A stretch of DNA of 64,000 bases from JALYOK01 sp963840785 (GCA_963840785.1 CAWJAF010000003.1:310001-374000); one strand, 5' to 3'. Counted from the stretch's first letter, positions 27,458 to 36,950 are shown. Translations and numbers: made by a program. The notes: generated from the sequence alone by a model not told the origin.

Positions 27458-29167
27458 ATGCAGCTCTCCGGTGCTGAAATAACCATCCGTTGCCTGCAGG
27501 ATGAGGGCGTGGACTACGTCTTCGGCTATCCTGGCGGCGCGGTGCTCTACATCTACGACGAGCTCTTCAAGCAAGACAAAGTCAAGCATATTTTGGTGCG
27601 TCACGAGCAGGCTGCCGTGCACGCGGCCGACGGCTATTCGCGGGCGACTGGTCGGGTAGGCGTGGCCTTGGTTACTAGCGGACCGGGCGTTACCAATGCG
27701 GTGACGGGTATCGCGACCGCGTTCATGGACTCGATCCCAATGGTAATCCTTTCCGGTCAAGTACCGACTCACGCAATTGGCTTGGACGCGTTTCAGGAGG
27801 TCGATGCGATCGGGATTACCCGCCCCTGCGTAAAACACAATTTCCTCGTGAAAGATGTAAAGTATCTCGCGGCAACGATGAAAAAAGCCTTTTACATCGC
27901 GTCGACCGGCCGTCCGGGACCCGTGCTAGTAGATATTCCCAAAGACGTCAGCATGCACATGTGCGACTACGAATATCCGAAAACCGTCAGCCTGCGCTCC
28001 TACACGCCGGTCAGTAAAGGCCATAGCGGGCAAATAAAAAAAGCCATGCAGATGTTGCTCGAGGCCAAACGCCCGATGATCTACACCGGCGGCGGCGTGG
28101 TATTGGGCGATGCATCAGCGCAGTTGATTCAATTGGTGCGCATGTTGGGCTATCCATGCACCAACACGCTTATGGGTCTTGGTGGTTACCCTTCCCCCGA
28201 TCCACAATTCCTCGGCATGCTCGGCATGCATGGCACCTACGAAGCGAACATGGCCATGCAACACTCCGATGTGCTGATTGCCATCGGTGCGCGATTTGAC
28301 GATCGCGTCATTGGCAATCCGCAACATTTCCACGTCGATGGCAGACGCATCATTCATATCGATATTGATCCGTCGTCGATTTCCAAGCGCGTTAAAGTCG
28401 ATGTTCCGATTGTCGGAAATATTAAAGATGTTCTCGACGATCTGATCAAGCAACTCAACGCCAGCAAAGATAAGCCCGACAGTACGGCGCTTAAAGCCTG
28501 GTGGACGCAAATTGAATTGTGGCGGTCGCGTGATTGCCTTAAATACGATCGTGCTGCGACAATCATCAAACCGCAAATGGTCGTCGATAAGCTTTACGAA
28601 GTCACCAACGGGGATGCTATTGTTACCTCCGATGTGGGTCAGCATCAAATGTGGGCGGCGCAATTTTATCGCTTCAACAAGCCGCGCCGTTGGCTCAATT
28701 CCGGCGGCCTCGGCACGATGGGTGTCGGCCTGCCTTATGCAATGGGCGCAAAGTTCGCGTTCCCTGATATGGATGTCGCTTGCATCACCGGTGAAGCCAG
28801 TATCCAAATGAATATCCAAGAGCTCTCGACTTGTAAGCAATATCACCTGCCGGTCAAGATCGTGAACCTCAACAATCGCTACCTCGGCATGGTGCGCCAG
28901 TGGCAACAGGTGATGCATGGCAACCGCTATTCGGAATCCTATATGGACGCGCTACCGGATTTCGTTAAACTCGCGGAAAGCTACGGCCACGTCGGCATGT
29001 ATATAGACAAGCCAGGTGATGTTGAGGGCGCATTGCGCGAAGCCTTCAAACTCAAGGATCGCCTGGTGTTCATGGACTTCATCACCGACCAAACGGAAAA
29101 TGTTTACCCGATGGTTATGGGTGGTAAAGGCCTGACGGAAATGATTCTGTCGTCTGAAGATTTGTAG
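27458..29167 (+). CDS. ilvI: Acetolactate synthase large subunit
   Basis: A 569-residue ThDP enzyme, first common step of valine, leucine and isoleucine synthesis. VFGYPGGAVLYIYDELF and the catalytic Glu (HEQAAVHAADGYSRATG), then the GPGVTNAVTGIATAFMDS and GDGxxx-type ThDP motif (CITGEASIQMNIQELSTCKQ; note GEAS where most members have GDGS/GDGC). ATG 27458 is chosen over an upstream codon because the family starts MQLSGAEI. It forms an operon with ilvH (33-base gap). Confidence 0.95.
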   Translation: MQLSGAEITIRCLQDEGVDYVFGYPGGAVLYIYDELFKQDKVKHILVRHEQAAVHAADGYSRATGRVGVALVTSGPGVTNAVTGIATAFMDSIPMVILSGQVPTHAIGLDAFQEVDAIGITRPCVKHNFLVKDVKYLAATMKKAFYIASTGRPGPVLVDIPKDVSMHMCDYEYPKTVSLRSYTPVSKGHSGQIKKAMQMLLEAKRPMIYTGGGVVLGDASAQLIQLVRMLGYPCTNTLMGLGGYPSPDPQFLGMLGMHGTYEANMAMQHSDVLIAIGARFDDRVIGNPQHFHVDGRRIIHIDIDPSSISKRVKVDVPIVGNIKDVLDDLIKQLNASKDKPDSTALKAWWTQIELWRSRDCLKYDRAATIIKPQMVVDKLYEVTNGDAIVTSDVGQHQMWAAQFYRFNKPRRWLNSGGLGTMGVGLPYAMGAKFAFPDMDVACITGEASIQMNIQELSTCKQYHLPVKIVNLNNRYLGMVRQWQQVMHGNRYSESYMDALPDFVKLAESYGHVGMYIDKPGDVEGALREAFKLKDRLVFMDFITDQTENVYPMVMGGKGLTEMILSSEDL

Positions 29168-29200
29168 TCCGTCGCAAAACCGAATTTAGAAACCAAACTC

Positions 29201-29692
29201 ATGCGCCATATATTGTCATTACTGCTGGAAAACGAAGCCGGCGCCCTTTCCCGTGTTGCGGGACTATTCTCCGCGCGCGGCTACAACATCGAATCGCTGA
29301 CCGTCGCCCCGACGGAAGATGCCACGCTGTCGCGCATGACCATCGTCACCAGCGGTTCCGACGAAGTCATCGAACAGATTACCAAGCAAGTGAACAAATT
29401 GATCGACGTGGTCAAGGTGTTTGACTTAAACGAAGGTCGTCACATCGAGCGTGAACTGATGTTGATTAAGCTGCGTGCCGAAGGCAAAGACCGCGAAGAG
29501 ATCAAACGCACCGCCGATATTTTCCGCGGTCGCGTCATCGATGTCACCGAAAAAACCTACACCATCGAGATGACCGGAACCGGAGAAAAACTCGATGCCT
29601 ATCTGGAAGCAATCAACCGCGAACTCATTCTCGAAACCGTGCGTACCGGCGCTTGCGGGGTTGGGCGTGGTGAGTGGGTGATGAAGGTCTAA
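29201..29692 (+). CDS. ilvH: Acetolactate synthase small (regulatory) subunit
   Basis: A 163-residue subunit with an N-terminal ACT domain (LLENEAGALSRVAGLFSARGYNIESLTV) for valine feedback and a C-terminal ALS_ss_C domain (ETVRTGACGVGRGE). It raises the activity of IlvI and confers feedback inhibition. Confidence 0.96.
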   Translation: MRHILSLLLENEAGALSRVAGLFSARGYNIESLTVAPTEDATLSRMTIVTSGSDEVIEQITKQVNKLIDVVKVFDLNEGRHIERELMLIKLRAEGKDREEIKRTADIFRGRVIDVTEKTYTIEMTGTGEKLDAYLEAINRELILETVRTGACGVGRGEWVMKV

Positions 29693-29695
29693 TTT

Positions 29696-29778
29696 GTGAA
29701 AGGTGAAAGGTGAAAGGTGAAAGGTAAGCACAAAGTCTTACGAAATTTCACTTTTCACCCTTCACTTTTCACTCTTCA
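29696..29778 (+). repeat. Heptamer repeat hairpin between ilvH and ilvC
   Basis: Four tandem GTGAAAG copies (29696-29723), then about 22 unique bases, then five near copies of the inverted unit (TTTCACT, TTTCACC, TTCACTT and similar, 29747-29778). The arms can pair into a long stem in the ilvH-ilvC intercistronic RNA. Confidence 0.85.
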
Positions 29779-29790
29779 CAAGGAAAACAA

Positions 29791-30807
29791 ATGAAAGTTT
29801 ACTACGACAAAGACGCCGATCTATCCTTGATCAAGGGTAAGAAGGTAACGATCCTCGGCTACGGCTCCCAGGGCCACGCCCACGCGTTGAATCTGCACGA
29901 GTCCGGCGTGAAAGTCACGGTCGGTTTGCGCAAAGGTGGCGCAAGCTGGGACAAGGCAAAGAAAGCTGGACTCAAAGTCGCCGAAGTTGATGACGCAGTA
30001 AAAGGCGCTGACTTCGTGATGGTTCTACTACCCGACGAAAACATCGGCGCTGTTTACAAAGAAAACATCGAACCGAACATCAAGAAAGGCGCATCGTTGG
30101 CCTTCGCCCACGGCTTCAATATTCACTACGGCCAAGTGATTCCGCGCGCGGATATTGATGTCGTGATGATCGCGCCAAAAGCACCGGGCCATACTGTTCG
30201 CTCGACCTACACCCAAGGCGGCGGCACGCCGTGCTTGATCGCGATCCACCAAAACGTCACCAAAAAAGCGCGCGACATGGCCTTATCCTATGCCGCAGCA
30301 ATCGGGGGCGCCCGTGCCGGCGTGATCGAAACCAGCTTCAAAGAAGAAACAGAAACCGACCTGTTCGGTGAACAAGCTGTGTTGTGCGGCGGCTGCGTCG
30401 AGCTCATCAAAGCCGGTTACGAAACCTTGGTTGAAGCCGGCTACGCACCGGAAATGGCCTACTTCGAGTGCTTGCACGAACTCAAGCTCATCGTCGATCT
30501 GATCTACGAAGGCGGCATCGCCAACATGAATTACTCGATTTCCAACAATGCAGAATATGGCGAATACGTCACCGGTCCGAAGGTCATCAACGCCGAAAGC
30601 CGCGCCGCAATGAAGCAAGCGCTGCGCGACATTCAGACTGGCGAATACGCCAAGAACTTTATTCTCGAAAACCGTGCCGGCGCGCCATCGTTACTATCGA
30701 ATCGTAATTTGAACAAAGCCCATTCCATTGAAATCGTCGGCGAGAAATTGCGCGAAATGATGCCTTGGATTAAACGCAATAAGTTGGTCGATCAATCTAA
30801 GAACTAG
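29791..30807 (+). CDS. ilvC: Ketol-acid reductoisomerase (class I)
   Basis: A 338-residue short-form KARI: NADPH-dependent isomerisation and reduction of acetolactate or acetohydroxybutyrate. Rossmann motif GYGSQGHAHALNLHESG; magnesium ligands in EETETDLFGEQAVLCGG and ECLHELKLIVDLIYEGG. Frame intact. Preceded by a hairpin-forming heptamer array rather than a clear promoter. Confidence 0.97.
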   Translation: MKVYYDKDADLSLIKGKKVTILGYGSQGHAHALNLHESGVKVTVGLRKGGASWDKAKKAGLKVAEVDDAVKGADFVMVLLPDENIGAVYKENIEPNIKKGASLAFAHGFNIHYGQVIPRADIDVVMIAPKAPGHTVRSTYTQGGGTPCLIAIHQNVTKKARDMALSYAAAIGGARAGVIETSFKEETETDLFGEQAVLCGGCVELIKAGYETLVEAGYAPEMAYFECLHELKLIVDLIYEGGIANMNYSISNNAEYGEYVTGPKVINAESRAAMKQALRDIQTGEYAKNFILENRAGAPSLLSNRNLNKAHSIEIVGEKLREMMPWIKRNKLVDQSKN

Positions 30808-30857
30808 GAATATGTGAAGGGTGAAGCGTGAAAATTAAGGGGTAAACCCGAGCCCCT

Positions 30858-30906
30858 CATCCTTCATCCTTCATCCTTCATCCTTCATCCTTCATCCCTC
30901 ATCCTT
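30858..30906 (+). repeat. Seven tandem CATCCTT heptamers upstream of psd
   Basis: A 49-base array of seven exact or near-exact CATCCTT units (the sixth is CATCCCT), ending 5 bases before the psd ATG. This covers the position where a ribosome binding site would lie. The same unit recurs at 36960-37036. Confidence 0.9.
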
Positions 30907-30911
30907 CGCTA

Positions 30912-31550
30912 ATGTCCTACCCTCACCCAATTATCGCGCGCGAAGGCTGGCCTTTTGTTGCCTTTAGTATTTTCATTGCGCTCGCAGCGCATATTGGATT
31001 TGGGTTTTGGCCTGCTTTGTTGTTTTGGCTAATCGCAATTTTCGTCACGCAATTCTTCCGCGATCCGCCGCGCCAATTACCGAACAACCCAAATGCTATC
31101 GTCTCACCTGCCGATGGCCGGGTGGTATTCGTTGGCAAGGCCCACGATCCATTCTTGCATCGTGACGCGCTAAAAATTAGCGTGTTCATGAACGTGTTCA
31201 ACGTCCATTCCAATCGGAGTCCAGTGGATGGCGTGATCCAGAATGTTTGGTACCACCCCGGCAAATTTTTTAATGCCGACCTCGACAAAGCATCGGCAGA
31301 AAACGAGCGCAACGCATTGTGGATAAAAACCACGAGCGGCAACGACGTTACCTGCGTGCAAATTGCCGGCTTGATCGCGCGGCGCATTCTTTGCTACGTC
31401 GGCAAGGGCGATCAACTCACTCGTGGACAACGATACGGCTTCATTCGCTTCGGTTCGCGAGTCGATCTTTACTTGCCGTCAGATGCATTCGTCAAGGTCT
31501 CAATAGGCACCAAGGTTTACGCCACCTCCACGCTCCTCGCCGAACTCTAA
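30912..31550 (+). CDS. psd: Phosphatidylserine decarboxylase proenzyme (short form)
   Basis: A 212-residue membrane enzyme making phosphatidylethanolamine. SPADGRVVFVG, then FMNVFNVHSNRSPVDG and the self-cleavage site RFGSRVDLYLP, where Gly-Ser cleavage generates the pyruvoyl group. Two N-terminal transmembrane segments. Its upstream region is a heptamer array with no recognisable SD. The stop overlaps the end of the convergent PEP-CTERM gene by four bases. Confidence 0.94.
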   Translation: MSYPHPIIAREGWPFVAFSIFIALAAHIGFGFWPALLFWLIAIFVTQFFRDPPRQLPNNPNAIVSPADGRVVFVGKAHDPFLHRDALKISVFMNVFNVHSNRSPVDGVIQNVWYHPGKFFNADLDKASAENERNALWIKTTSGNDVTCVQIAGLIARRILCYVGKGDQLTRGQRYGFIRFGSRVDLYLPSDAFVKVSIGTKVYATSTLLAEL

Positions 31551-32599
31551 CGCGCTACAACGAAATTTCGAACAGCGGCTCGGGTTCTTAATATTTGGCC
31601 GAAGACGAGTAGTAATCCAAGCAAGAAAACCACTAGTGTCGATGGCTCGGGCACGTTAACAATAATCTCGCCGTCCGAAAATCCGACGATTGCCGAGCCA
31701 AACAATCCAGTCGTTGGATCAATATAATTGACGCCAAAGTGTTCACTTTGCCACTGCCCGGTGGCCCCACTATAAATTCCGCTTCCACCGACGATACTGA
31801 TCGTCGAAACAGACCGAAACAGAGAAGGCAAATCGGTCAATGCAAAATCTATTAACTGGCCAAACACACAATGCACACCATCGGCCGAGCACGACTTTAC
31901 CGTGGCGCCGGTCAACACACCGTTGCTATCGAACGAATCGTCGCTAGTCCAATCCGTCAGGGCAACAGGCAAATCGCCGCCTGCGCCCTCGCGAGTTGAG
32001 AGCCCAGTTTCAGTGACTTGTAAAAATGGAAACGCTGGATTATCCGCAATCACGCCACTGGCAACGACCCCGCGTTTAGTGCTATGCGTTGTCCCGCCTG
32101 ATTGTGTCAATGTGCCATCGAGAAAACCCAACAAGAGATACCCTGATGGTGTTGCCACCATGTAGGCATCATTCGTCCAACTTCCCGTCGCCGCTGCATA
32201 TACTCCGGTTCCACTGAGAATTGTCGAGACGGAAGTAACCCGCGTAAACGGTCCGACACTTGGCTGAAGTACGAAGTTGCTAATGCTGCCCGACACACAA
32301 TTATTTGAATCGACCGAACAATTACTGAACGCCCCACCGACAATCGTCGACCCAACTGGTTGGCTTTGATCAGAATCCACCGTCGCGTTGTAGTTTGGCA
32401 ACGCCACGGGCAAAGTAGGCGACGTAACGTTCGCGATGGAAAACCCCTGCTCTTTCGCAGAAGAAAAATCAGCGCTAAAAACCGCCGCTCCAATGTTACT
32501 AGTACTAAATTGATAGGTGACGGGAACCGCTTGAGCCGCAGCAGATGCAACTGCGAAAGCGGAAATGGGAATTAATTTGCAGTAACGTGCAAACAGCAT
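31547..32599 (-). CDS. PEP-CTERM surface protein with internal duplication
   Basis: A 350-residue exported protein. The signal peptide ends near AAAQA|VPVTYQF. The C-terminal PEP-CTERM signal is VPEPSTLVVFLLGLLLVFG followed by basic residues, which directs exosortase processing. Between them are two copies of a beta-rich domain of about 145 residues: LPVALPNYNATVDSDQ...SVSTILSGTGVYAAATGSW and LPVALTDWTSDDSFDS...SVSTISIVGGSGIYSGATGQW, each with a Cys pair (CSVDSNNC, CSADGVHC). Function unknown. An exosortase must be encoded elsewhere. SD AAAGGAG before the ATG. Confidence 0.88.
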   Translation of the reverse strand: MLFARYCKLIPISAFAVASAAAQAVPVTYQFSTSNIGAAVFSADFSSAKEQGFSIANVTSPTLPVALPNYNATVDSDQSQPVGSTIVGGAFSNCSVDSNNCVSGSISNFVLQPSVGPFTRVTSVSTILSGTGVYAAATGSWTNDAYMVATPSGYLLLGFLDGTLTQSGGTTHSTKRGVVASGVIADNPAFPFLQVTETGLSTREGAGGDLPVALTDWTSDDSFDSNGVLTGATVKSCSADGVHCVFGQLIDFALTDLPSLFRSVSTISIVGGSGIYSGATGQWQSEHFGVNYIDPTTGLFGSAIVGFSDGEIIVNVPEPSTLVVFLLGLLLVFGQILRTRAAVRNFVVAR

Positions 32600-32882
32600 A
32601 TTTATCTCCTTTTCGTTTTTTGAAGTGTTCTCGCGGCTTTAACGCAAGAAACATACCACAAATATTTAATTTTTCAGATCAGTACTATACCATTGGCACC
32701 ACGAACTGCGTGCGCGAATCTGTAAGGTATCTCGACAGTATGCTGGGACGCAATATCGGAGCGCATCTTCGAGCATGCATGGCCAGAATCGACTATCCAT
32801 GGGCCTCTCAGAGGCATTGCTTTCAGTTCCCATAACGCCAAATGAAACCAGGTAAGATTCGATTTTGAATAAGGGTGCCGCG

Positions 32883-33653
32883 ATGAACGATCTTTTCCTG
32901 GGAGACACTGCGCTTATCACCGGCAGCGCATCCGGAGTAGGCCGCGGCATCGCCGCCGCGTTAGCGCGTGAAGGCGTAAGGGTGGTGCTGTCGGACATCG
33001 AAGCCGGCAAAGGCCAACACGTTGCCAATGACCTAAATGCAAACGGGGCAGTCGCCAGTTTCATTCATGCCGATTTATGCTTAGCCGACGGCGCAGAAAA
33101 ATTGTTGCACGAAGCGATTGCACAACTCGGTCAAGTTTCCATTCTCGTCCATAGCGCCAGTCCAAAGCGCGAAGAGACTCAAACCGCGGATGCCGTCAGC
33201 GACGAACAATGGCTGGCGATGATGAACATAAATTTGACCTCGGGATTTAAGCTTGGACGCGCCGCCGCACAACACATGCGCGACAAAAATATTGCGGGAC
33301 GAATTTTGTTCATTACATCATTGCACGCCGACACGCCGCGAAATTTGCCGCACTATAGCGCAGCAAAAGCCGGGTCGACGATGGTGATGAAAGAACTGGC
33401 ACGCGCCTACGGCCCCCATGGCATTCGCGTCAACGCGATCGCCCCCGGCGCGATTCCCGGTGGCGGATTTTCCGCCGATCCGGCAACGCTGATCGATAAA
33501 ATTGCGCTTGGGCGCGTCGGCACGCCGGAAGATATCGGCAACGCAGCGGTCGCGTTGTTGAGCAATCGCTTTTCGGCTTATGTGACCGGAACGACGTTGA
33601 TTGTTGACGGCGGGTTGGCGTTATTTAACTGGATTGCGCCACCGCGAAGTTAA
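32883..33653 (+). CDS. SDR-family oxidoreductase
   Basis: A 256-residue classical short-chain dehydrogenase/reductase. Cofactor motif ITGSASGVGRGIAAAL (TGxxxGxG), DI after the second strand suggesting NAD preference, catalytic Ser in FITSLHAD, and YSAAKAG with Tyr and Lys. Where most members have NAG the sequence is VHSASP. ATG 32883 with SD AAGGG is preferred over TTG 32865. Substrate unknown; Pfam-level similarity to 3-oxoacyl-ACP reductases and sugar dehydrogenases does not decide it. Confidence 0.87.
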   Translation: MNDLFLGDTALITGSASGVGRGIAAALAREGVRVVLSDIEAGKGQHVANDLNANGAVASFIHADLCLADGAEKLLHEAIAQLGQVSILVHSASPKREETQTADAVSDEQWLAMMNINLTSGFKLGRAAAQHMRDKNIAGRILFITSLHADTPRNLPHYSAAKAGSTMVMKELARAYGPHGIRVNAIAPGAIPGGGFSADPATLIDKIALGRVGTPEDIGNAAVALLSNRFSAYVTGTTLIVDGGLALFNWIAPPRS

Positions 33654-33673
33654 CGGTTCAACTTACTTATCTT

Positions 33674-33768
33674 GTCATTGCGAGGAGCCACGCGACGAAA
33701 CAATCCTGTATTTTACCTCCCTATAAAATCAAGATTGCTTCGTCGCAAAAAACGCTCCTCGCAATAAC
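33674..33768. repeat. GTCATTGCGAGGAGC palindromic element, copy 1
   Basis: About 95 bases with outer arms GTCATTGCGAGGAGC and GCTCCTCGCAATAAC and inner arms GCGACGAAACAATC / GATTGCTTCGTCGC. Sits between the convergent SDR and paaK genes. A closely related copy lies at 36459-36550. This family of intergenic palindromes is widespread in bacteria. Confidence 0.88.
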
Positions 33769-33798
33769 AAGTTTTAGTGAGATCGCTTAGAAATAAAA

Positions 33799-35097
33799 TC
33801 ACTTCGGCCGCTTATCGATCACGCGCTTCGCCTTACCCATCGAACGCTCAATGCCGCCTTGCGGCTGCACAATCACACTCGCCGACACACCGACGTAAGA
33901 CTTAATCGCCTGCTCCAATTCATTCGCCGCATGCTGTTGCTGAACTTGGCTTTCGCCAGAAAACTCGGTACGCATTTCCACGCTTATCACAAGCGCGTCG
34001 AGGTGGCCGTATTTTTCGACGACTAATTGATAGTGCGGCGCGAGCTTGGTTTGGTTCAGCAATAGTTCTTCGATCTGCGTCGGGAAAACATTCACGCCAC
34101 GAATAATCAACATGTCGTCCGAGCGGCCCGTGATTTTCGCCATGCGCCTCATCGTGCGCGCCGAGCCTGGTAACAGGCGCGTGAGATCGCGCGTGCGATA
34201 GCGAATCACCGGCAGGGCTTCTTTGGTCAGCGAAGTGAAAACCAGTTCGCCGAATTCGCCTTCGGGCAACACCGCGCCGCTTTTCGGATCGATAATTTCT
34301 GGATAAAAATGATCTTCCCAAATGGTCGGGCCGTCTTTTGTTTCGTGGCATTCGTTCGCTACACCGGGGCCCATCACTTCTGACAGGCCATAAATGTCAA
34401 CCGCAGAAAGGGACAATCGCTTTTGAATCGTCGCACGCATTGCATCGGTCCACGGCTCAGCGCCGAAGATGCCGATGCGCAAACTACACTGCGTTGGATC
34501 CAAACCTTGGCGCTCGAATTCATCGGCGATCGCGAGCATATAACTGGGCGTGACCATAATGATATCCGGTTCGAAATCGCAGATGAGCTGGACTTGGCGT
34601 TCCGTTTGACCGCCGCCGAATGGAATCACCGTCAGGCCCAATCGCTCCGCGCCGTAATGCGCGCCGAGTCCGCCGGTAAACAATCCATAGCCGTAAGAAA
34701 CGTGAACTTTATCGCCGGGCCGCGCGCCGGATGCGCGAATCGATCGCGCCATCAAATTCGCCCAGGTGTCGATGTCCTTCGCGGTGTAACCAACAACGGT
34801 AGGCTTGCCGGTGGTGCCGCTTGACGCGTGAATGCGCACCACTTGCTCGCGCGGCACCGCGAACAATCCGAACGGATAGTTCTCGCGTAAATCTTGTTTC
34901 GCGGTGAACGGAAATTTGCTTAGATCGGCCAAGGACTTGAGATCGTTTGGATGCACGCCCGCCGCATTGAATTTTTCCCGGTAGTGCGCAACGTTGTCGT
35001 AGGCGTGTTGCAACGACCACGTCAATCGAGAAAGTTGCAACGCGCGCAATTCGTCAACGCTGGATTTTTCAATCGCTTCGAGCTGAAATGAGTTCAT
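33799..35097 (-). CDS. paaK: Phenylacetate-CoA ligase
   Basis: A 432-residue adenylate-forming ligase. P-loop RIHASSGTTGKPTVVGYT, YGLSEVMGPGVANECHE, and the hinge region RSDDMLIIRGVNVFPTQIEE. Length and motifs match PaaK, which activates phenylacetate or a related aryl acetate with CoA. Its ATG overlaps the paaI stop by four bases. No other paa catabolic genes are in the window. Confidence 0.92.
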   Translation of the reverse strand: MNSFQLEAIEKSSVDELRALQLSRLTWSLQHAYDNVAHYREKFNAAGVHPNDLKSLADLSKFPFTAKQDLRENYPFGLFAVPREQVVRIHASSGTTGKPTVVGYTAKDIDTWANLMARSIRASGARPGDKVHVSYGYGLFTGGLGAHYGAERLGLTVIPFGGGQTERQVQLICDFEPDIIMVTPSYMLAIADEFERQGLDPTQCSLRIGIFGAEPWTDAMRATIQKRLSLSAVDIYGLSEVMGPGVANECHETKDGPTIWEDHFYPEIIDPKSGAVLPEGEFGELVFTSLTKEALPVIRYRTRDLTRLLPGSARTMRRMAKITGRSDDMLIIRGVNVFPTQIEELLLNQTKLAPHYQLVVEKYGHLDALVISVEMRTEFSGESQVQQQHAANELEQAIKSYVGVSASVIVQPQGGIERSMGKAKRVIDKRPK

Positions 35098-35515
35098 GAT
35101 GTTTCGGGAATGACGGTGCCGCGAATCTGCGTCGATTTTCCGCGAAACAACGCGACGACTTCGTTGCGCTGATTGGTCACGCGCACATCGTAAATTCCGT
35201 TGCGACCCGCTAGCGCTTGTTCCTGCGCCGTCGCGGTGAGCACGTCGCCGACCCGGGTCGGCGCGAGAAATTCGATGCTGCAAGCCGCGGCAACGGCGTT
35301 GATGTTGTAACTGTTACAGGCGAATGCAAACGTGGAATCGGCCAGTGCGAAAGTCAAACCGCCGTGGCCGAGGTCATGGCCATTCGCCATGTGCGGCTGC
35401 ACTTCCATCGTCATCGCGCGTAGCCCTCGCGCACGTCGACAATTTTCAATCCTAACCAATGCGACGCGCGGTCGCGCGAGTACATCGATTCGGCTACTTC
35501 GTTTGGCGTGGCCAA
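35094..35515 (-). CDS. paaI: PaaI-type hydroxyphenylacetyl-CoA thioesterase, frameshifted
   Basis: Hotdog-fold thioesterase that rescues CoA from dead-end intermediates of phenylacetate degradation. The conserved body is in frame to 35094: HMANGHDLGHGGLTFALADS with the catalytic Asp, then AFACNSYN. The N-terminus (YSRDRASHWLGLKIVDV) is in another frame from TTG 35515 (SD AGGAGG four bases before it). The frames meet near 35414, where one missing base in GCGCGATG would restore YARMTMEV. A single-base sequencing deletion is the likely cause. Follows truB by about 30 bases and couples to paaK. Confidence 0.85.
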
Positions 35516-35544
35516 GCGTCCTCCTGATTTTGGTCATAATAACG

Positions 35545-36451
35545 CTATGTTACCGAGGACAACGCGGTTCTCGCAATTAAACGTTTGGCGACGAGCTGAC
35601 GCGCTTCGGTGATTTCGGCGAGGCCGATAAACACTCTATTCTCATCGTAAATAGCTGACCATGCCCGAGCGCCAATCAGGACGCGCCTCCTGGCATTGCC
35701 CTTGCTGTAAGCGAGTAACCATGCGGCTCTCCAGCATGATGCTTGGAACATCTTGCAACAGGGTATCGATCGGCAACAGCATTGCATCGCGCTCACTTTC
35801 CGATAACGCTTCGAGTTGTTCGAGCGTCATTGCTTGATCGATTGTTAGCGACGAACTCGCCGTGCGTCGCAACGCGATCAAATGCGCGCCGCAATTCAAA
35901 GCCGCACCAATATCTTCGCCCAGGGTGCGAATATATGTTCCTTTGCTGCAACTGACTTCGATGATCATTTCATCGCCAGAAAATCTCACGCATTCGAGTT
36001 GCTTGATTTGAACGTCGCGCGGCTTTCGCTCGACATCAAGTCCCTTGCGCGCATAGTCGTACATCGGCTTGCCCGCCACTTTTAGCGCAGAATAAATCGG
36101 CGGAACTTGGCTGATGGTGCCGCGAAAATTGGGCAGCGCGCGATCGATATCCGCCGGCGAAACGTGAACTTCTTTGCGCGCTAAAATCTCGCCTTCGATA
36201 TCGCCTGTCGCGGTGGTTATACCGAGCTTCAACGTTGCAAGATACCGCTTGTCGCCTTCCAGTCCATAAGACGAAAACTTGGTCGCCTCGCCAAGGCAAA
36301 TCGGCAACAAACCTGTCGCGAACGGATCGAGCGTACCGGTATGGCCGGCCTTTTCGGCGCGGAACAAACGCTTTACTTTTTGCAACGCGTGATTGGACGA
36401 ATAACCGGCCGGTTTATCCAACAGCAACATGCCGGAAACAGAACGTTTCAC
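35545..36451 (-). CDS. truB: tRNA pseudouridine-55 synthase TruB, frameshifted near the end
   Basis: Converts U55 of tRNAs to pseudouridine. VSGMLLLDKPAGYSSNHALQ start, catalytic Asp in AGHTGTLDPFATGLLP, GTYIRTLGEDIGAAL in the thumb. The C-terminal PUA-like part (GARAWSAIYDENRVFIGLAE) is in a shifted frame joined near 35680. GTG 36451 is preferred as start; an ATG at 36463 lies inside the end of a palindromic repeat inserted between rbfA and truB. Fifth gene of the rimP operon. Confidence 0.9.
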
Positions 36452-36458
36452 TGAGGCT

Positions 36459-36550
36459 GTCATTGCGAGGAGCGTATTTTGCGACGAAGCAATCGCGTCT
36501 TTCGCAGTAGCAAATCGAGTTTGCTTCGTTGCTTCGCTCCTCGCAATGAC
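36459..36550. repeat. GTCATTGCGAGGAGC palindromic element, copy 2
   Basis: Ninety-two bases, arms GTCATTGCGAGGAGC and GCTCCTCGCAATGAC with inner GACGAAGCAA / TTGCTTCGTTGC. It lies in the rbfA-truB spacer inside an operon, so it is transcribed and can fold into a long hairpin. Related to the copy at 33674-33768. Confidence 0.9.
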
Positions 36551-36572
36551 ATGGTGGAGGTTGTAACGGGAT

Positions 36573-36950
36573 TTATTTGTCGGGCTCGGTGCCCGGGTCG
36601 AATTCGTTCGAATAGCGGTATCGATCAACTGTCGAAATATGAATGCCGCGTTCCACCGATTCATCGTAAACAAAACGCAGCGCGGGCATGGTGCGCATGC
36701 CCAAACGTTCGGCAAGGTGATGACGCAAAAAACCAGCGGCATGATTGAGCGCATCAGTACAGACTTTGCGTTCTTTGCATCACCAAGTTGGGTAATGAAA
36801 ACTTTCGCATGCGCATAGTCGGGCGAGACATCGATGCTTTGAATGGTGACCAAGCCCAACGCGCGGATCTTTCATTTCAGTGCGAATCACTTGGGCGAGA
36901 TCGCGCTGCATTTGATCGGCGATGCGGCTGGTTCGGGAGAAGGACTTCAT
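36573..36950 (-). CDS. rbfA: Ribosome-binding factor A, frameshifted
   Basis: Late 30S assembly factor. From ATG 36950: SFSRTSRIADQMQRDLAQVI then KDPRVGLVTIQSIDVSPDYAHAKVFIT after a frame change near 36855. A second change near 36775 leads into GFLRHHLAERLGMRTMPALRFVYDESVERG and the stop TAA at 36573. Joined length is about 125 residues, normal for RbfA. Lies between infB and truB in the standard order. Confidence 0.9.

Noticed and set aside
28115..28918. 267-codon frame antisense to ilvI
   Set aside because: Shadow of a conserved gene with no ribosome binding site; unusual residue composition (His, Ile, Asp-rich) typical of antisense frames.
29696..30906. CRISPR array
   Set aside because: The repeats are 7 bases long without unique spacers and are partly inverted; there are no cas genes in the window.
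35545..35796. Separate 83-residue gene on the minus strand
   Set aside because: Its first half is truB read out of frame and its second half is the missing TruB C-terminus (GARAWSAIYDENRVFIGLAE); it is the frameshifted end of truB.
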